The notes under the pieces: model-generated
Database searches by the model: none
What the model was told of the DNA's origin: nothing
The model's input: only the letters and a program-made list of their open reading frames with translations
Program-made: the position numbers and the translations under genes
Shown here: piece after piece, positions 34,293 to 43,583 of the stretch
How the letters are laid out: the number at the start of each line of letters is the position of its first letter
Numbering within the stretch: the stretch's first letter is position 1
Source: Algoriphagus aquimarinus
GTDB lineage: Bacteria > Bacteroidota > Bacteroidia > Cytophagales > Cyclobacteriaceae
Reading direction: 5' to 3'
Assembly (NCBI RefSeq): GCF_900112005.1
Contig: NZ_FOKK01000007.1
Location: 1-64,000, forward strand
Length of the DNA stretch: 64,000 nucleotides

Positions 34293-35675
34293 TTACTTAC
34301 TGGTAGAAATCAGGAAATCGACTATTCGACTGGAAGAAGAGCTTTGTTGATCTTGGTAAACAATTCTATCTCTCCATACTAATCGATCTTTTGCTATTTC
34401 CGATGGTGTATCGATAGCTTTTCTAATGGTTGATAAAATCTCCGCAGGTGAATTTATCCAGCCTACCGCATCCAAGTCTGCGAAGGTACGGAAGTGTTGG
34501 AACTGATAAACCCTTTTGATAGACCAGGGATGATCAGGGGCTACTTCATAGTTGACATACACGCCTGGTTTATCAAATTGAGAGAAATCAAGTGCCATGG
34601 TGGAGCCTACATTCAATACTACATCTGCATGATAGGCAAGATTAACCAAGACGGCGATATCTTCAGGATAAGGGAAAAACTTATTCCAGAATTCACCCTT
34701 TTTCCACTTTGGAACAAGCGTTTTTATAAATGGAAATTTATCTAAAACTGACTGATATCGCTCAAAGCCTTCTACGGGTACAGGTCTAAATAGAACTTCA
34801 ATGTCTTGTTGATTTTGCAAAGCCTCCCCTATATCATTCAGGTAAATAGGGTCGTGAGGGGAGGTTAAAGAATCATCGCCCGAATAGCAAATCCATCGTT
34901 TTAGGGGATCAAGGCCATTTTCTTCCGCAAATTCAATTCTTGATTTGATCAGCTCTTGATTCGAATAAAAATCAAACTGGGGAGTACCAACGATTTGAAT
35001 ATCCTCTTTTTTAATGTCTGGAAAATACTTCAACAACTCCTTCTCCATGTATTCGGACCAAACCAAATAATTGGTTGCTCTCATTGGTAGCCGTCCTTTA
35101 GGAAGATTATCCCAAGAAAAAATCACTGCGACTGTTCTGATGCCCAAATCCTGAGCTGCCAGCATGGCAACACCCGCATTGGGTTCTCGCTGATGCGTAC
35201 ATAACAACACATCAGGATTTATTCTTTTCAGATCATCCCTATATTTACGGTAAGCAGCTGATTTACGTTGCTGATGTTGAATAATGGTATCAACCTTTGT
35301 GATTTTATCCAAATCTGTAAAAGTGCTACCAAATATTTCCGCGAAATAATTAGACACTTTTCCCTTAAAATTCTTCTTAGGCAACCAGTTGTCCAAAATA
35401 GTAGGGTTTCCCTCCATTTTGGCATTCACTTTTAATCGGGCGTAGCCGATGCAGTCTCTTAAGAACCTCGGTAAGGGATCTTCCTTATAAAATTGGAACA
35501 CGTAATTCTCAAAATTCACTTGAGGGTTTAGGCGCTCTGCTTCCTTCATAACTGCAGGGTCCAAAGAATGCCAAACAGCAACATCAACATTGGACTCCTG
35601 AAGTAAAGGGATAATATCAGAATATAAATAATTCCTGATACCTATACCATCAGGAATCAATAAACAGACTTTCAT
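34293..35675 (-). CDS. GT-B-like transferase resembling CDP-glycerol/polysialyl-type transferases
   Basis: 460 residues from the Met of MKVCLLIPDGIGIRNY, 13 bases after the acetyltransferase stop; the longer frame to 35750 overlaps that gene and I reject it. Two Rossmann-like halves are seen. The first has LLCTHQREPNAGVAML and VAVIFSWDNLPKGRLPM. The second has IVGTPQFDFY, RWICYSGDDSLTSP, EVLFRPVPVEGFERY and VLNVGSTMALDFSQF. The GSTMALDFSQFDKPGV segment resembles the nucleotide-binding region of CDP-glycerol glycerophosphotransferases and related GT-B folds. It is a candidate for the CMP-nonulosonate transferase because no GT42/52/80 enzyme is visible, but that is speculative. Confidence 0.55.
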   Translation of the reverse strand: MKVCLLIPDGIGIRNYLYSDIIPLLQESNVDVAVWHSLDPAVMKEAERLNPQVNFENYVFQFYKEDPLPRFLRDCIGYARLKVNAKMEGNPTILDNWLPKKNFKGKVSNYFAEIFGSTFTDLDKITKVDTIIQHQQRKSAAYRKYRDDLKRINPDVLLCTHQREPNAGVAMLAAQDLGIRTVAVIFSWDNLPKGRLPMRATNYLVWSEYMEKELLKYFPDIKKEDIQIVGTPQFDFYSNQELIKSRIEFAEENGLDPLKRWICYSGDDSLTSPHDPIYLNDIGEALQNQQDIEVLFRPVPVEGFERYQSVLDKFPFIKTLVPKWKKGEFWNKFFPYPEDIAVLVNLAYHADVVLNVGSTMALDFSQFDKPGVYVNYEVAPDHPWSIKRVYQFQHFRTFADLDAVGWINSPAEILSTIRKAIDTPSEIAKDRLVWRDRIVYQDQQSSSSSRIVDFLISTSK

Positions 35676-35688
35676 TGGTCGGAGAGAA

Positions 35689-36354
35689 TTAATGTTTTTG
35701 AATTTGAGATAAAATAGGGTGAAGAGTTTTGTGTTCTTCAAGATCAACAAAAAATAGAGGCTTCAACAAGGCAAGTTCTTCGTCTGATTTATCCCACCAT
35801 TTTAGGTTTTGTAATTCTTCAATAAGGGAATCCGAAAAACGCTTTCGGATAAGTTTAGCGGGGTTACCAGCGACTATGGAGTAGGCAGCTACGTCTTTGG
35901 TCACGATAGATCCAGCGGCTAAGATGGCTCCGTCGCCAACAGTGACACCTGCCAATACCACAACTCCGTGTCCTATCCAGACATCATTGCCTATTTCTAT
36001 TGGCTTTTCGGTTTTGAGTGATTTGAGTTCACCGTTAAACAGCTGATTATTGATATAAGTGGTTAAGTAACTTATGGGGTGATTGGTAGGGTGAAATGCC
36101 AATTCACGTCCGAGTTGGCAATACTTACCAATAGTCACTTTCCCTCCAAAAAAATTATTTGTCCCTAGCGTAGTTCTGTAACCGATGAATGTAGTATCTG
36201 AAAAAGCACAATTTTCAGGCACTGTATTGTTTCCTCCGAAGTTTACGTGGTGCACTCCAGTGGCCCACAAAGACACTTTAACCCCATCCTTATAGGTGAG
36301 GTATGGTCTAATCCAATATTGTACTTTCTGAAAAAGTCTACTTTTAAAACTCAT
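35689..36354 (-). CDS. Hexapeptide-repeat (LbH) O-acetyltransferase, CatB/WbbJ type
   Basis: 221 residues of left-handed beta helix. Hexapeptide turns run from about 55 to 175 (for example IGYRTTLGTNN, KVTIGKYCQLG, DVWIGHGVVVLAGVTVGDGAILAAGSIVTKDV, of which the His in WIGHG is catalytic). AGNPAKLIRKRF closes the helix, as in CatB/Vat xenobiotic and sugar acetyltransferases. It probably transfers acetyl from acetyl-CoA to a sugar hydroxyl of the block I repeat unit. It could alternatively acetylate an amino sugar and so substitute for the missing LegH, but the context 12 kb away argues against that. It lies 3 bases before a GT2 gene. Confidence 0.83.
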   Translation of the reverse strand: MSFKSRLFQKVQYWIRPYLTYKDGVKVSLWATGVHHVNFGGNNTVPENCAFSDTTFIGYRTTLGTNNFFGGKVTIGKYCQLGRELAFHPTNHPISYLTTYINNQLFNGELKSLKTEKPIEIGNDVWIGHGVVVLAGVTVGDGAILAAGSIVTKDVAAYSIVAGNPAKLIRKRFSDSLIEELQNLKWWDKSDEELALLKPLFFVDLEEHKTLHPILSQIQKH

Positions 36355-36357
36355 GTT

Positions 36358-37365
36358 CTAATACGGTTCATTGACACCCAAATAGCTAAAATATTGCTTT
36401 CTGAATTTGTTGAACAATAACCTGGTTAAAAACTTACCTATTTTATACTGAGTTTTAGAAAATGCTTGGGCTTCAGGAATCTCCAAAGAGGCAGATGCTG
36501 GTGAACTATTGATAATTTGCTGCAACTTTTCTTCCATCCATGGCTGAGGACTATTGCCTAGGTGGTATGCATAGTTGCCCAGTGTAGCCAACCTCAAGAA
36601 GCCAGCTAAGTCATTAGGCTCATCCACATAATCTTCATCGCTATTACCTAGAATTCGAAATTCACAGACTTTAGTAGGAGCTGCCTCGAAAGCCTCCTTT
36701 CTTAATGTCGCAACAAAGTGTCCACAGCCTACCACCGCCTCATTTATCCCATTGGAGACAACGAGGTATTTTTCTAAATGTATTTTCTGATACAAATTTG
36801 AACCAACACTCTTTTGAAAGTTTATCAAACCTTCAGGATCCTGTACATTCCGAAATTTGATCTTACCCTTGAAAAGCCCATAGTACATCGTAGATGCTGT
36901 ACTGTACAAAAACCCTTTACTGCTAGGCACAGGGGAAACCATACCTGCTTCAGGGAAATCAACAAATACTTGCTCCACCTGATTCTGCCAATCAGGCAAG
37001 AACATGACGTCAGCATCAGAAATGGTAATGAGAGGCTCTAAATTGCTCTTAACTATAGAATATATCGCATTGATCTTACCTAGGTTTTCACGGGTATAAA
37101 AGACCTGATCAATAAGCTGATTTGATTTCTGGTAGTCATAAATCAACTGAGTAACCTCTTCACAGCAACCATTGATAATAATTGAAATTCGAGTGTCAGC
37201 ATGGACAGTATTTAATAAAGACTCTATGCAATACTTGAATATTGTCTTAGCATCCTTAAAATAGTCCGACTTAAGTTCTGGTATATAAACTGAAAGAATA
37301 ACTCTATGCGTAGAAGAGATCTCCATTTTATGATCGGCCTTAGAAGGATTGGTCCCTTTTCTCAT
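36358..37365 (-). CDS. Family 2-like glycosyltransferase (GT-A)
   Basis: 335 residues. It has a GT-A fold with SVYIPELKSDYF near the start, ISIIINGCCEEV, TRENLGKINAIYSIV and ITISDADVMFLPDWQNQ, in which DAD is the nucleotide-sugar DxD. SPVPSSKGF and VGCGHFVATLRKEAF follow; the second is the acceptor-proximal region seen in mannosyl/galactosyl transferases. The N-terminus starts with 14 polar residues that may not be part of the protein (a Met at residue 14 is an alternative). It is 7 bases downstream of the GT4 gene at 37373 and 3 bases before the acetyltransferase. Confidence 0.75.
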   Translation of the reverse strand: MRKGTNPSKADHKMEISSTHRVILSVYIPELKSDYFKDAKTIFKYCIESLLNTVHADTRISIIINGCCEEVTQLIYDYQKSNQLIDQVFYTRENLGKINAIYSIVKSNLEPLITISDADVMFLPDWQNQVEQVFVDFPEAGMVSPVPSSKGFLYSTASTMYYGLFKGKIKFRNVQDPEGLINFQKSVGSNLYQKIHLEKYLVVSNGINEAVVGCGHFVATLRKEAFEAAPTKVCEFRILGNSDEDYVDEPNDLAGFLRLATLGNYAYHLGNSPQPWMEEKLQQIINSSPASASLEIPEAQAFSKTQYKIGKFLTRLLFNKFRKQYFSYLGVNEPY

Positions 37366-37372
37366 TAAATTC

Positions 37373-38470
37373 CTAATTAAGAGTTACCTCTGCGATTTTA
37401 TGAGAAATTGATTCATTGGAATAACTTTCAATGTATCGATTCCTCAATTTTGTCCTTATTTCTGAAATTGTTTCCTTCTCTGTATTGACTAGTGATTCGA
37501 TGGCAATTTCGAGCGTATTAGTAGTATCTACAAGCAGCCGTTCATCAGCCAATCTTCCAGCCATGGCACCTATGCGCTTTGAAAGGATAATTTTCCCTGC
37601 AGCCATAGCTTCTACACCGGTCATAGGACCAGTTTCTTCAGTAGAGTTTATGATAAGCGCATCAAACTGCGCATACATTTGATGCATTTGCGAAGAAGGG
37701 TAAAAACCTCTGATTTCTACGTTGCACAACTTATGCTCTGCAATGAGTTTTTTATAGTCTGATTCTAATTCCCCTTTACCAAAAACCAATAGCCTAAGCT
37801 CTGGAAATTGGGAGAATTTTAAAATCACCTCTTCTACCTGCTTGACCTCCATAAATAAGCCGATCATAGCAAAAGTAATTACGGAAGAAGTAATTGGGAT
37901 TTGTAGCAATTTCTCTTCTTCAATAGCTGTTTGGTCTACAAAATGGGTTGGGATAGCAGGCGAATAGCCAAATAGCAAAGCAGGATCATGAAAAACATAT
38001 TTCCTAAAGGGTAAGGAACTCAGTCCTGCATCTCGCTTAAGATTGGTAAAGTCGAATATAGTACCAGTAAATCTTAGTAATACGCTAGTGTCTGAGGGGG
38101 ATTCAAAAATCAACCTTTCCCTGGAGCTATCGGTGATAAAAAGTATGATGTGATCAAATGTATTTGAAAAAGATTCCCACTTCTTAGAGAGGTAAAAATT
38201 ATCTCTTTGCTTTTTGAAAGGTTTTGAACCCCAAATCCGCAGAGCTAACTTTCTAACAGGTGATGAAGAGGAAATTGAAGTAAGAATATCTATAGACTCA
38301 TAAACAGGACTAGTACCGAAATATGAGTTAGCATTAAACATACTAAAAACACTTACCTCACAGCCTGCACGTTTAAGTGCGTTGGCCCAAACCTTCATTT
38401 CTTCCAAGCGCCCACCTACACCAGCGGCATTCAATGGACCTACAAGAAGAATTTTCTTAGCCTTTATCAA
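37373..38470 (-). CDS. Family 4 glycosyltransferase (GT-B)
   Basis: 365 residues. It starts KKILLVGPLNAAGVGGRLEEM, with a Gly-rich acceptor loop. ITFAMIGLFMEVKQVEEVI, LLVFGKGELESDYKKL, IRGFYPSSQMHQMY and NSTEETGPMTGVEAMAAG follow. ATGA overlaps the ABC exporter stop by 4 bases. The C-terminus is in contact with the GT2-like gene. It fits the GT4 length. The role in the repeat unit is unknown, but coupling to the exporter suggests that the same product passes through both. Confidence 0.83.
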   Translation of the reverse strand: MIKAKKILLVGPLNAAGVGGRLEEMKVWANALKRAGCEVSVFSMFNANSYFGTSPVYESIDILTSISSSSPVRKLALRIWGSKPFKKQRDNFYLSKKWESFSNTFDHIILFITDSSRERLIFESPSDTSVLLRFTGTIFDFTNLKRDAGLSSLPFRKYVFHDPALLFGYSPAIPTHFVDQTAIEEEKLLQIPITSSVITFAMIGLFMEVKQVEEVILKFSQFPELRLLVFGKGELESDYKKLIAEHKLCNVEIRGFYPSSQMHQMYAQFDALIINSTEETGPMTGVEAMAAGKIILSKRIGAMAGRLADERLLVDTTNTLEIAIESLVNTEKETISEIRTKLRNRYIESYSNESISHKIAEVTLN

Positions 38471-40266
38471 AATTCCTGCAACTGAACCATTCTTCTAAAG
38501 TTGACATCAGAACTAAATAACTGTTCGAAGTCACCTGAAGATTTGATTCTACCTTTATCTATAAGGTATATTTTGTCTACATTTTTGATCGTACTCAATC
38601 TGTGAGCAATAAGTATGATCGTATATTTTCCCTGAAGGGAGTTGATATTTTCTTGTATAATTTTCTCAGAGTCACTGTCCAAAGCAGAGGTTGCCTCATC
38701 AAAGACGATGATTTCCACTTCTTTATATAGCTCTCTTGCGATAGAAATTCTTTGCTTTTGACCACCACTTGCCTTAACGCCATTATCTCCTAGAATCATC
38801 TCCTCCCCTTCTGGAAGTTCATTTACAAATTCCACCAGATTTGCCATTTCTATGGCTTTCCAGAATTGGGCTAAGTTTGTCGGAGACTTTTCTGCCCAAA
38901 AAGTCACATTATTAAAGATGGAATCATTAAAGATGACAGGCTCCTGTGTGATATACCCTACCCTAGAACGCAACTCTAGCATATTGACACTAGATCTAGA
39001 CAAGCCATTAACATGTATTTCTCCACCTACCTGATCAAACAGGCCTACTATAAGGTTCACTAAGGTAGTTTTACCACTACCACTAGGGCCTACAAATGCG
39101 ATGGTTTCATTCTTATTGATAGTAAGATCTATATTTGATAAGATTTCGGCTCCATCTTGAAATCCAAAGGCTACGTCTGTCAATACTATAGAATCAAGTT
39201 TCCCGAAATCAGATGAACCTTTGATTTCTTCTTCACCTTTTTCAAACAGCTCTATAATTTCTGTGGAAGACACTATACCTCCAAATTGTGATATAAAAGT
39301 CTGCCAACTGGATTGCACGCTGATCACGTAGTTCAATGCACGATAAAAGAACATTAAACTCAAAAGTATACTTGCCAAAGCACCACCGAGCAAATTAACT
39401 TGGATTAGTATTACCAAGATTACAATGACTAGCACAATAGGCTCTCTCAGACCATTTAACAGAGAATTGTATAAGCCAATTCTTTGTTGAAGATTTTCAA
39501 TTTCATCTATTTGATCTATTAGTTTTCTCTTGTATCTCCTGAAGTAAGAAGTTGCTTTCAGGTATTTAAAATGCTGAACTGCCTGAATTAAGAAGGATTG
39601 GAAATGGTGTCCTTTATTAGAAATACTGATAGAGGCAGCTTCAGTTCTCCGAAACAGCATTTTGAAAAAGAGATTTGAAATAAATCCACCTATACTCACC
39701 AAGATCGCAAATTGCCAATTGGAGAAGAAAGCTAGCCCCATATATACTACCAAGAGAACGGCATATTGTAGGGTATTGAAGTAGCTGATGAAGGATGCAG
39801 TAACCTTGTACACTTCCGCAGACAGGGTATTTTGGATACGACCGGCATCCATGCCCACAAAATTCTGATAGCTTACATTTTCCAAACCACGCAGCATCTG
39901 AAAACGCAGTTTTTTGACAAAGAATATCTGGAGAGAGACCTTATAGTAACTATCCCAAAATTTGAAAACCCCTTTTGAAATAAACAAAATGGTCATAAAT
40001 AGTAGAATATTACTTATGGACAGACTGAAGCCTATTGAATTCATAAAATCCAATAGGAAATCCATTTGCCCTAATTCAGGATTTGACTGAGATGATGAAT
40101 CATCTACCGCCACTTGAAATAGTGGGATAAATAAAGCAAGACCAAACCCATCGAGTAGGCCTACCAGCAAGCTAAGAAGAATTAAAACGAATATTTTAAA
40201 TCTTAAATACGAGAAAAAGAAAAAGAAGTATTTAAAATTCTTTTGAATAATACCTTTGATATTCAT
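38467..40266 (-). CDS. ABC transporter, half-size lipid-linked oligosaccharide flippase/exporter (PglK/MsbA-like)
   Basis: 599 residues. Six transmembrane helices fill about 20-320, and the nucleotide-binding domain begins near 360. It has Walker A GPSGSGKTTL (about 390), Q-loop YITQEPVIF, signature ASGGQKQRISIA (about 497), Walker B IIVFDEATSALD (about 520) and the H-loop IAHRLST. The homodimer is expected to flip a lipid-linked substrate across the inner membrane, as PglK does for N-glycan intermediates. It overlaps the GT4 at 37373 by 4 bases and follows a terminator-like hairpin behind wzc. Block I has this but no Wzx, so it is the likely flippase for the block I unit (inference). A general lipid exporter is the alternative. 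Confidence 0.83.
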   Translation of the reverse strand: MNIKGIIQKNFKYFFFFFSYLRFKIFVLILLSLLVGLLDGFGLALFIPLFQVAVDDSSSQSNPELGQMDFLLDFMNSIGFSLSISNILLFMTILFISKGVFKFWDSYYKVSLQIFFVKKLRFQMLRGLENVSYQNFVGMDAGRIQNTLSAEVYKVTASFISYFNTLQYAVLLVVYMGLAFFSNWQFAILVSIGGFISNLFFKMLFRRTEAASISISNKGHHFQSFLIQAVQHFKYLKATSYFRRYKRKLIDQIDEIENLQQRIGLYNSLLNGLREPIVLVIVILVILIQVNLLGGALASILLSLMFFYRALNYVISVQSSWQTFISQFGGIVSSTEIIELFEKGEEEIKGSSDFGKLDSIVLTDVAFGFQDGAEILSNIDLTINKNETIAFVGPSGSGKTTLVNLIVGLFDQVGGEIHVNGLSRSSVNMLELRSRVGYITQEPVIFNDSIFNNVTFWAEKSPTNLAQFWKAIEMANLVEFVNELPEGEEMILGDNGVKASGGQKQRISIARELYKEVEIIVFDEATSALDSDSEKIIQENINSLQGKYTIILIAHRLSTIKNVDKIYLIDKGRIKSSGDFEQLFSSDVNFRRMVQLQEF

Positions 40267-40282
40267 TAATAAGGTTGAGCTA

Positions 40283-40318
40283 TAAAAAAAGAAGGGTTTG
40301 AAATCCCAACCCTTCTTT
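40283..40318 (-). terminator. Terminator-like hairpin between wzc and the ABC exporter gene
   Basis: AAAGAAGGGTT (40288-40298) pairs perfectly with AACCCTTCTTT (40308-40318), and seven A on the left (40284-40290) give a U-tract on minus-strand transcripts. It lies only 17 bases upstream of the ABC gene start and 8 bases after the wzc stop. It would end or attenuate wza-wzc transcripts inside the row of genes. Confidence 0.72.
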
Positions 40319-40326
40319 CAATAATT

Positions 40327-42696
40327 TTATTTTGACTTTTTATCATCTTCGTAGTAGCCATATCCATAGCCATACGAGTAACCATAGCCATAGGCAACTT
40401 TCTTAGAATCGGCCACGCCATTGAATATGCCAAATATATTCTTAACTCCTTTATTGGTCTTGAGTCCGTTAACAGCATCAATAAATGTTCTCTGACTGTA
40501 ATTCTGTCTAAATACAAACAAGCTACAATCTACTAGGGTAAGTAAATCCAAGGTTTCACTCACCAAGCCTACTGGAGGAGTATCCAGAACGACTACATCA
40601 TAAGTTGCCTTCAAGTGATTTAGTAGTACCTCAAACCTTGAATCAAACAATAATTCAGCAGGGTTTGGAGGAGTAGGTCCAGCTACTATCACATCGAGAT
40701 TATTGTATTTGGTATTGGAGATGATTTTGCTATAATCTTCCAATTGACCACTCAAGAATGTGGAAAGACCTACATCGTTTGTCAGGTCAAAATTGCTGAA
40801 GATTTTAGGTTTTCTCATATCACAACCTACTAGTACTGTCTTTTTACCAGTAAGGCTATAAGCAGCAGCCAAGTTCATTGCACAGAAGGTTTTACCTTCA
40901 CCTGAAATTGTAGAGGTTACCAAAAATGTAAGTTGTTTATCCTTAGGTAGGATAAATTTCATGTTCGCTCTCAATGATCTGAAGGATTCGGAAATACCGG
41001 ATTTTTTCTGATCGAATACTACCAGATTACTTAGGTTTTTCTTGTTCAAAAGAACTGTACCCAAAAGAGGAATTTTAAGCTTATTCTCCAGGAAGTGAAC
41101 GTCTTCAATTTTGGTTCTGAAGAGCTCTCTTATTACTACGAATGCTACAGGTAAGAATAGACCTATTAAGAAAGCAATCAAATAATTTTTAAGAGGAGTA
41201 GGACTAATTTGGTATCCACCTTTTGCAGGTTCAACAATTTTATTGTTGGCCTCATTTGAAGCTTTTGATATAGCTGCTTCAGCTCTTCTCTCCATTAAGT
41301 AATTATAGATATTCTCACTTAGGGTAAACTCACGCTGAATTCTAATTAAATTCTGCTCAGTTTTAGGAAGATTTGCAAATGACTTATCAATTTCAGCAAT
41401 TCTAGCTTTCAAGTCACGAATAAGCGCTATAGAGTTAAGATCTACATTGGAAAGATTCTCACGTATGGACTTATTAAGATCAGCTATTTTTCTGTTGGCT
41501 TCTATTACTGCTGGTGAAGCTTCGGTCTGGCTAGCAAGCATTCTAGATTTTTCAGATTGAAATTCTAGTAAGTTTTTGATCAAACCATTCAAAAAAGGAT
41601 CTTCTATACCTAGACCAGAAGGCACAATTACATCCTGGTAATTTTCGTTTGCCAGGTAGTCTTTTAGGCTTTGATAATATGTTCTTTTAAATTCCTCTTG
41701 AGCCAACTGATTTTCATATTCGATCAATCGTTCATATACAGAAGAGCTCTCAGAACTTAGGCTATATATTTTATTGGATGACTTGAAATTCTCTAATTGA
41801 TTTTCAAAGTATCTCAATGAATCTGCAACACCAGCAACTTGTGAATCAATGAAATTGACGGTTTTACTTGCAGATTGATTCTTTTGATCCAACTCCATTT
41901 CCAGGAATATCTTCATCAAGGTATTGAGATATACCTCACCTTTCTGCAAGTTGGGGCTAGTGACAGACATCAACATGATGGATGCGCCTCTCTCAACCGG
42001 TTCGATACTTAATGATCCAGAGTAAGTGCTTGCTAAAGAATTAAGATCTCTCAGTTTGATTAGAATACTTCCGGACTTTTCAGAGGAAACCTTTAATACT
42101 TTTATGTCTAACTCATTGTTTTTGAGTTGCTCGTTAAATTTGAATTTTACTGGCTGTGGATTAAACTCAAAAGCAACCTTACTTCCATCTGGAAGTAATT
42201 TATTATAAGCTTCATCCACATAGGAAAGAGTATAGTCGGTTTCATTTTCCCATTCAATTTTCAAATACCCATCGATCGTTTGTGGACTTTTCCAATTGAC
42301 TTCAATAATGACAGGCTTGCTTTGGTAGATTTCTGAATCCACAAAGGTTCCTTCATTGAAATACTCCACCTGAAAATCGAGTTCCTTAAGCACTTCAAGT
42401 GCCACCGGCTTTGATTTCAGGATGATGGTTTCATTTTGAAGCCCCATACTTGAGCTTTCTATAATAGAAGGGGAACCAAAGAAGGCAAGAGGGCTTTCCT
42501 TTTCTTTAATGAAAAACATGGACTCCACCTTAAAAAGCGGAGGAGACATTTTGGTATATAAAAACCCTAAGGCTAAACAAACAATAATGGAAATTAAGAT
42601 AATTAACCACCTCTGCTTGAGCTTGTTAAAAATAGCATTCAGTTCAAAGCCTGAATCTTCGACTACAAAGTCATTTTCGTTACTTTCAAAATTCAT
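40327..42696 (-). CDS. wzc: Wzc-type polysaccharide co-polymerase and BY-kinase (tyrosine autokinase)
   Basis: 789 residues. The Wzz domain is near the N-terminus (transmembrane helix about 31-50), then a long periplasmic coiled coil (about 260-470) and the GNVR-like segment ending at the second helix (about 505-525). The cytoplasmic BY-kinase has Walker A TSTISGEGKT (about 592-601), A-prime VGCDMRKP (about 620) and Walker B VVVLDTPP (about 699). Its tail is a tyrosine cluster with eight Tyr in 15 residues, the autophosphorylation substrate. It controls chain length and drives export with Wza. It is 12 bases downstream of wza and followed by a terminator-like hairpin. No Wzb phosphatase is near. 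Confidence 0.93.
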   Translation of the reverse strand: MNFESNENDFVVEDSGFELNAIFNKLKQRWLIILISIIVCLALGFLYTKMSPPLFKVESMFFIKEKESPLAFFGSPSIIESSSMGLQNETIILKSKPVALEVLKELDFQVEYFNEGTFVDSEIYQSKPVIIEVNWKSPQTIDGYLKIEWENETDYTLSYVDEAYNKLLPDGSKVAFEFNPQPVKFKFNEQLKNNELDIKVLKVSSEKSGSILIKLRDLNSLASTYSGSLSIEPVERGASIMLMSVTSPNLQKGEVYLNTLMKIFLEMELDQKNQSASKTVNFIDSQVAGVADSLRYFENQLENFKSSNKIYSLSSESSSVYERLIEYENQLAQEEFKRTYYQSLKDYLANENYQDVIVPSGLGIEDPFLNGLIKNLLEFQSEKSRMLASQTEASPAVIEANRKIADLNKSIRENLSNVDLNSIALIRDLKARIAEIDKSFANLPKTEQNLIRIQREFTLSENIYNYLMERRAEAAISKASNEANNKIVEPAKGGYQISPTPLKNYLIAFLIGLFLPVAFVVIRELFRTKIEDVHFLENKLKIPLLGTVLLNKKNLSNLVVFDQKKSGISESFRSLRANMKFILPKDKQLTFLVTSTISGEGKTFCAMNLAAAYSLTGKKTVLVGCDMRKPKIFSNFDLTNDVGLSTFLSGQLEDYSKIISNTKYNNLDVIVAGPTPPNPAELLFDSRFEVLLNHLKATYDVVVLDTPPVGLVSETLDLLTLVDCSLFVFRQNYSQRTFIDAVNGLKTNKGVKNIFGIFNGVADSKKVAYGYGYSYGYGYGYYEDDKKSK

Positions 42697-42708
42697 AATG
42701 AGTAGAAA

Positions 42709-43524
42709 TTATCTGACAATAGTCAAAATAAGGGCGATCGTGGATACTGTTGAGGTAATTAAGGCTAAAGTCTGGATGAAGTTTGTACCAGCTCCCAACT
42801 CTCTAACTTTAAGTGGTTCTGCATACAAGACATCATTAGTCTTTAAAAAGTAAAATTCTGAGCCTAATAGATTTCTATCGTTCAGGTTGATTTTGTGGAT
42901 CTGACTACCGTCTGGGTACTGACGAAGTAAAATGATCTCATCACGCTTTGCAATGGTAGTCAAGTCACCTGCAGCAGCAAGGGCTTCGAAAATTGTAACT
43001 CTACTTTGTAAAATTGTTTGCTTGCCTGGCGCATTAAATTCGCCAAGAGCACTAAATCTAATACCACCCAATCTTATTCTGACAAAAAACCCGTCATCAG
43101 GTACATAGACCTGTACCTTCTTTTCAATCAAAGTCTTAGCCTCTTCTGTAGTCAATCCTAAAAGTTTCATCTCGCCCAATAAAGGGAGTTCAACTATACC
43201 TTCTTCATTCAATGTGTAGCCATTCATGAAGAATACATCTCCCCCATTCTGACTCATATTCATGGATGTGCTTCCAGCTTCACCAGATATAATGCTAAAG
43301 ATCTCATTAAGCTCTGGGCTAGTAGTTTTGATATTAATTTCAACTATATCATAGCTCTGAAATCTATATTTCTGTTCATTATACGCGTACTTCTCGCTTG
43401 AATAAACGTTGACAGTACTATTTTCTAGCTCTTGCATGTAAACAAGTTTTTTGTTTGACACACATGAAGAAAACATGAATATTATAACAAAAAATTGAAG
43501 GATTCTCATTGAATTCATGAACAT
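42709..43524 (-). CDS. wza: Wza-type outer-membrane polysaccharide export lipoprotein
   Basis: 271 residues. A lipoprotein signal with the lipobox end FSSC (Cys21) is followed by the Poly_export domain: YRFQSYDIVEINIKTT near 55-70, an SLBB-type beta-grasp (LRLGGIRFSALGEFNAPGKQTI) and a final hydrophobic helix (about 246-268). It matches Wza/BexD, but is shorter than E. coli Wza (about 380) because a second SLBB domain is lacking, as is common in Bacteroidota. It should form the outer-membrane channel, paired with Wzc 12 bases downstream. It is separated from the dehydrogenase by 59 bases. Confidence 0.9.
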   Translation of the reverse strand: MFMNSMRILQFFVIIFMFSSCVSNKKLVYMQELENSTVNVYSSEKYAYNEQKYRFQSYDIVEINIKTTSPELNEIFSIISGEAGSTSMNMSQNGGDVFFMNGYTLNEEGIVELPLLGEMKLLGLTTEEAKTLIEKKVQVYVPDDGFFVRIRLGGIRFSALGEFNAPGKQTILQSRVTIFEALAAAGDLTTIAKRDEIILLRQYPDGSQIHKINLNDRNLLGSEFYFLKTNDVLYAEPLKVRELGAGTNFIQTLALITSTVSTIALILTIVR

Positions 43525-43583
43525 GGGTTGTTTAAAATTTCGGCTAAATTAGTATAAATTTTTATCAATATATTTTTGAGCAA

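Noticed and set aside
34293-35750. Extended start for the GT-B gene at 35750
   Set aside because: It overlaps the acetyltransferase gene by 62 bases, whereas the Met at 35675 lies 13 bases after that stop and begins the first beta strand.
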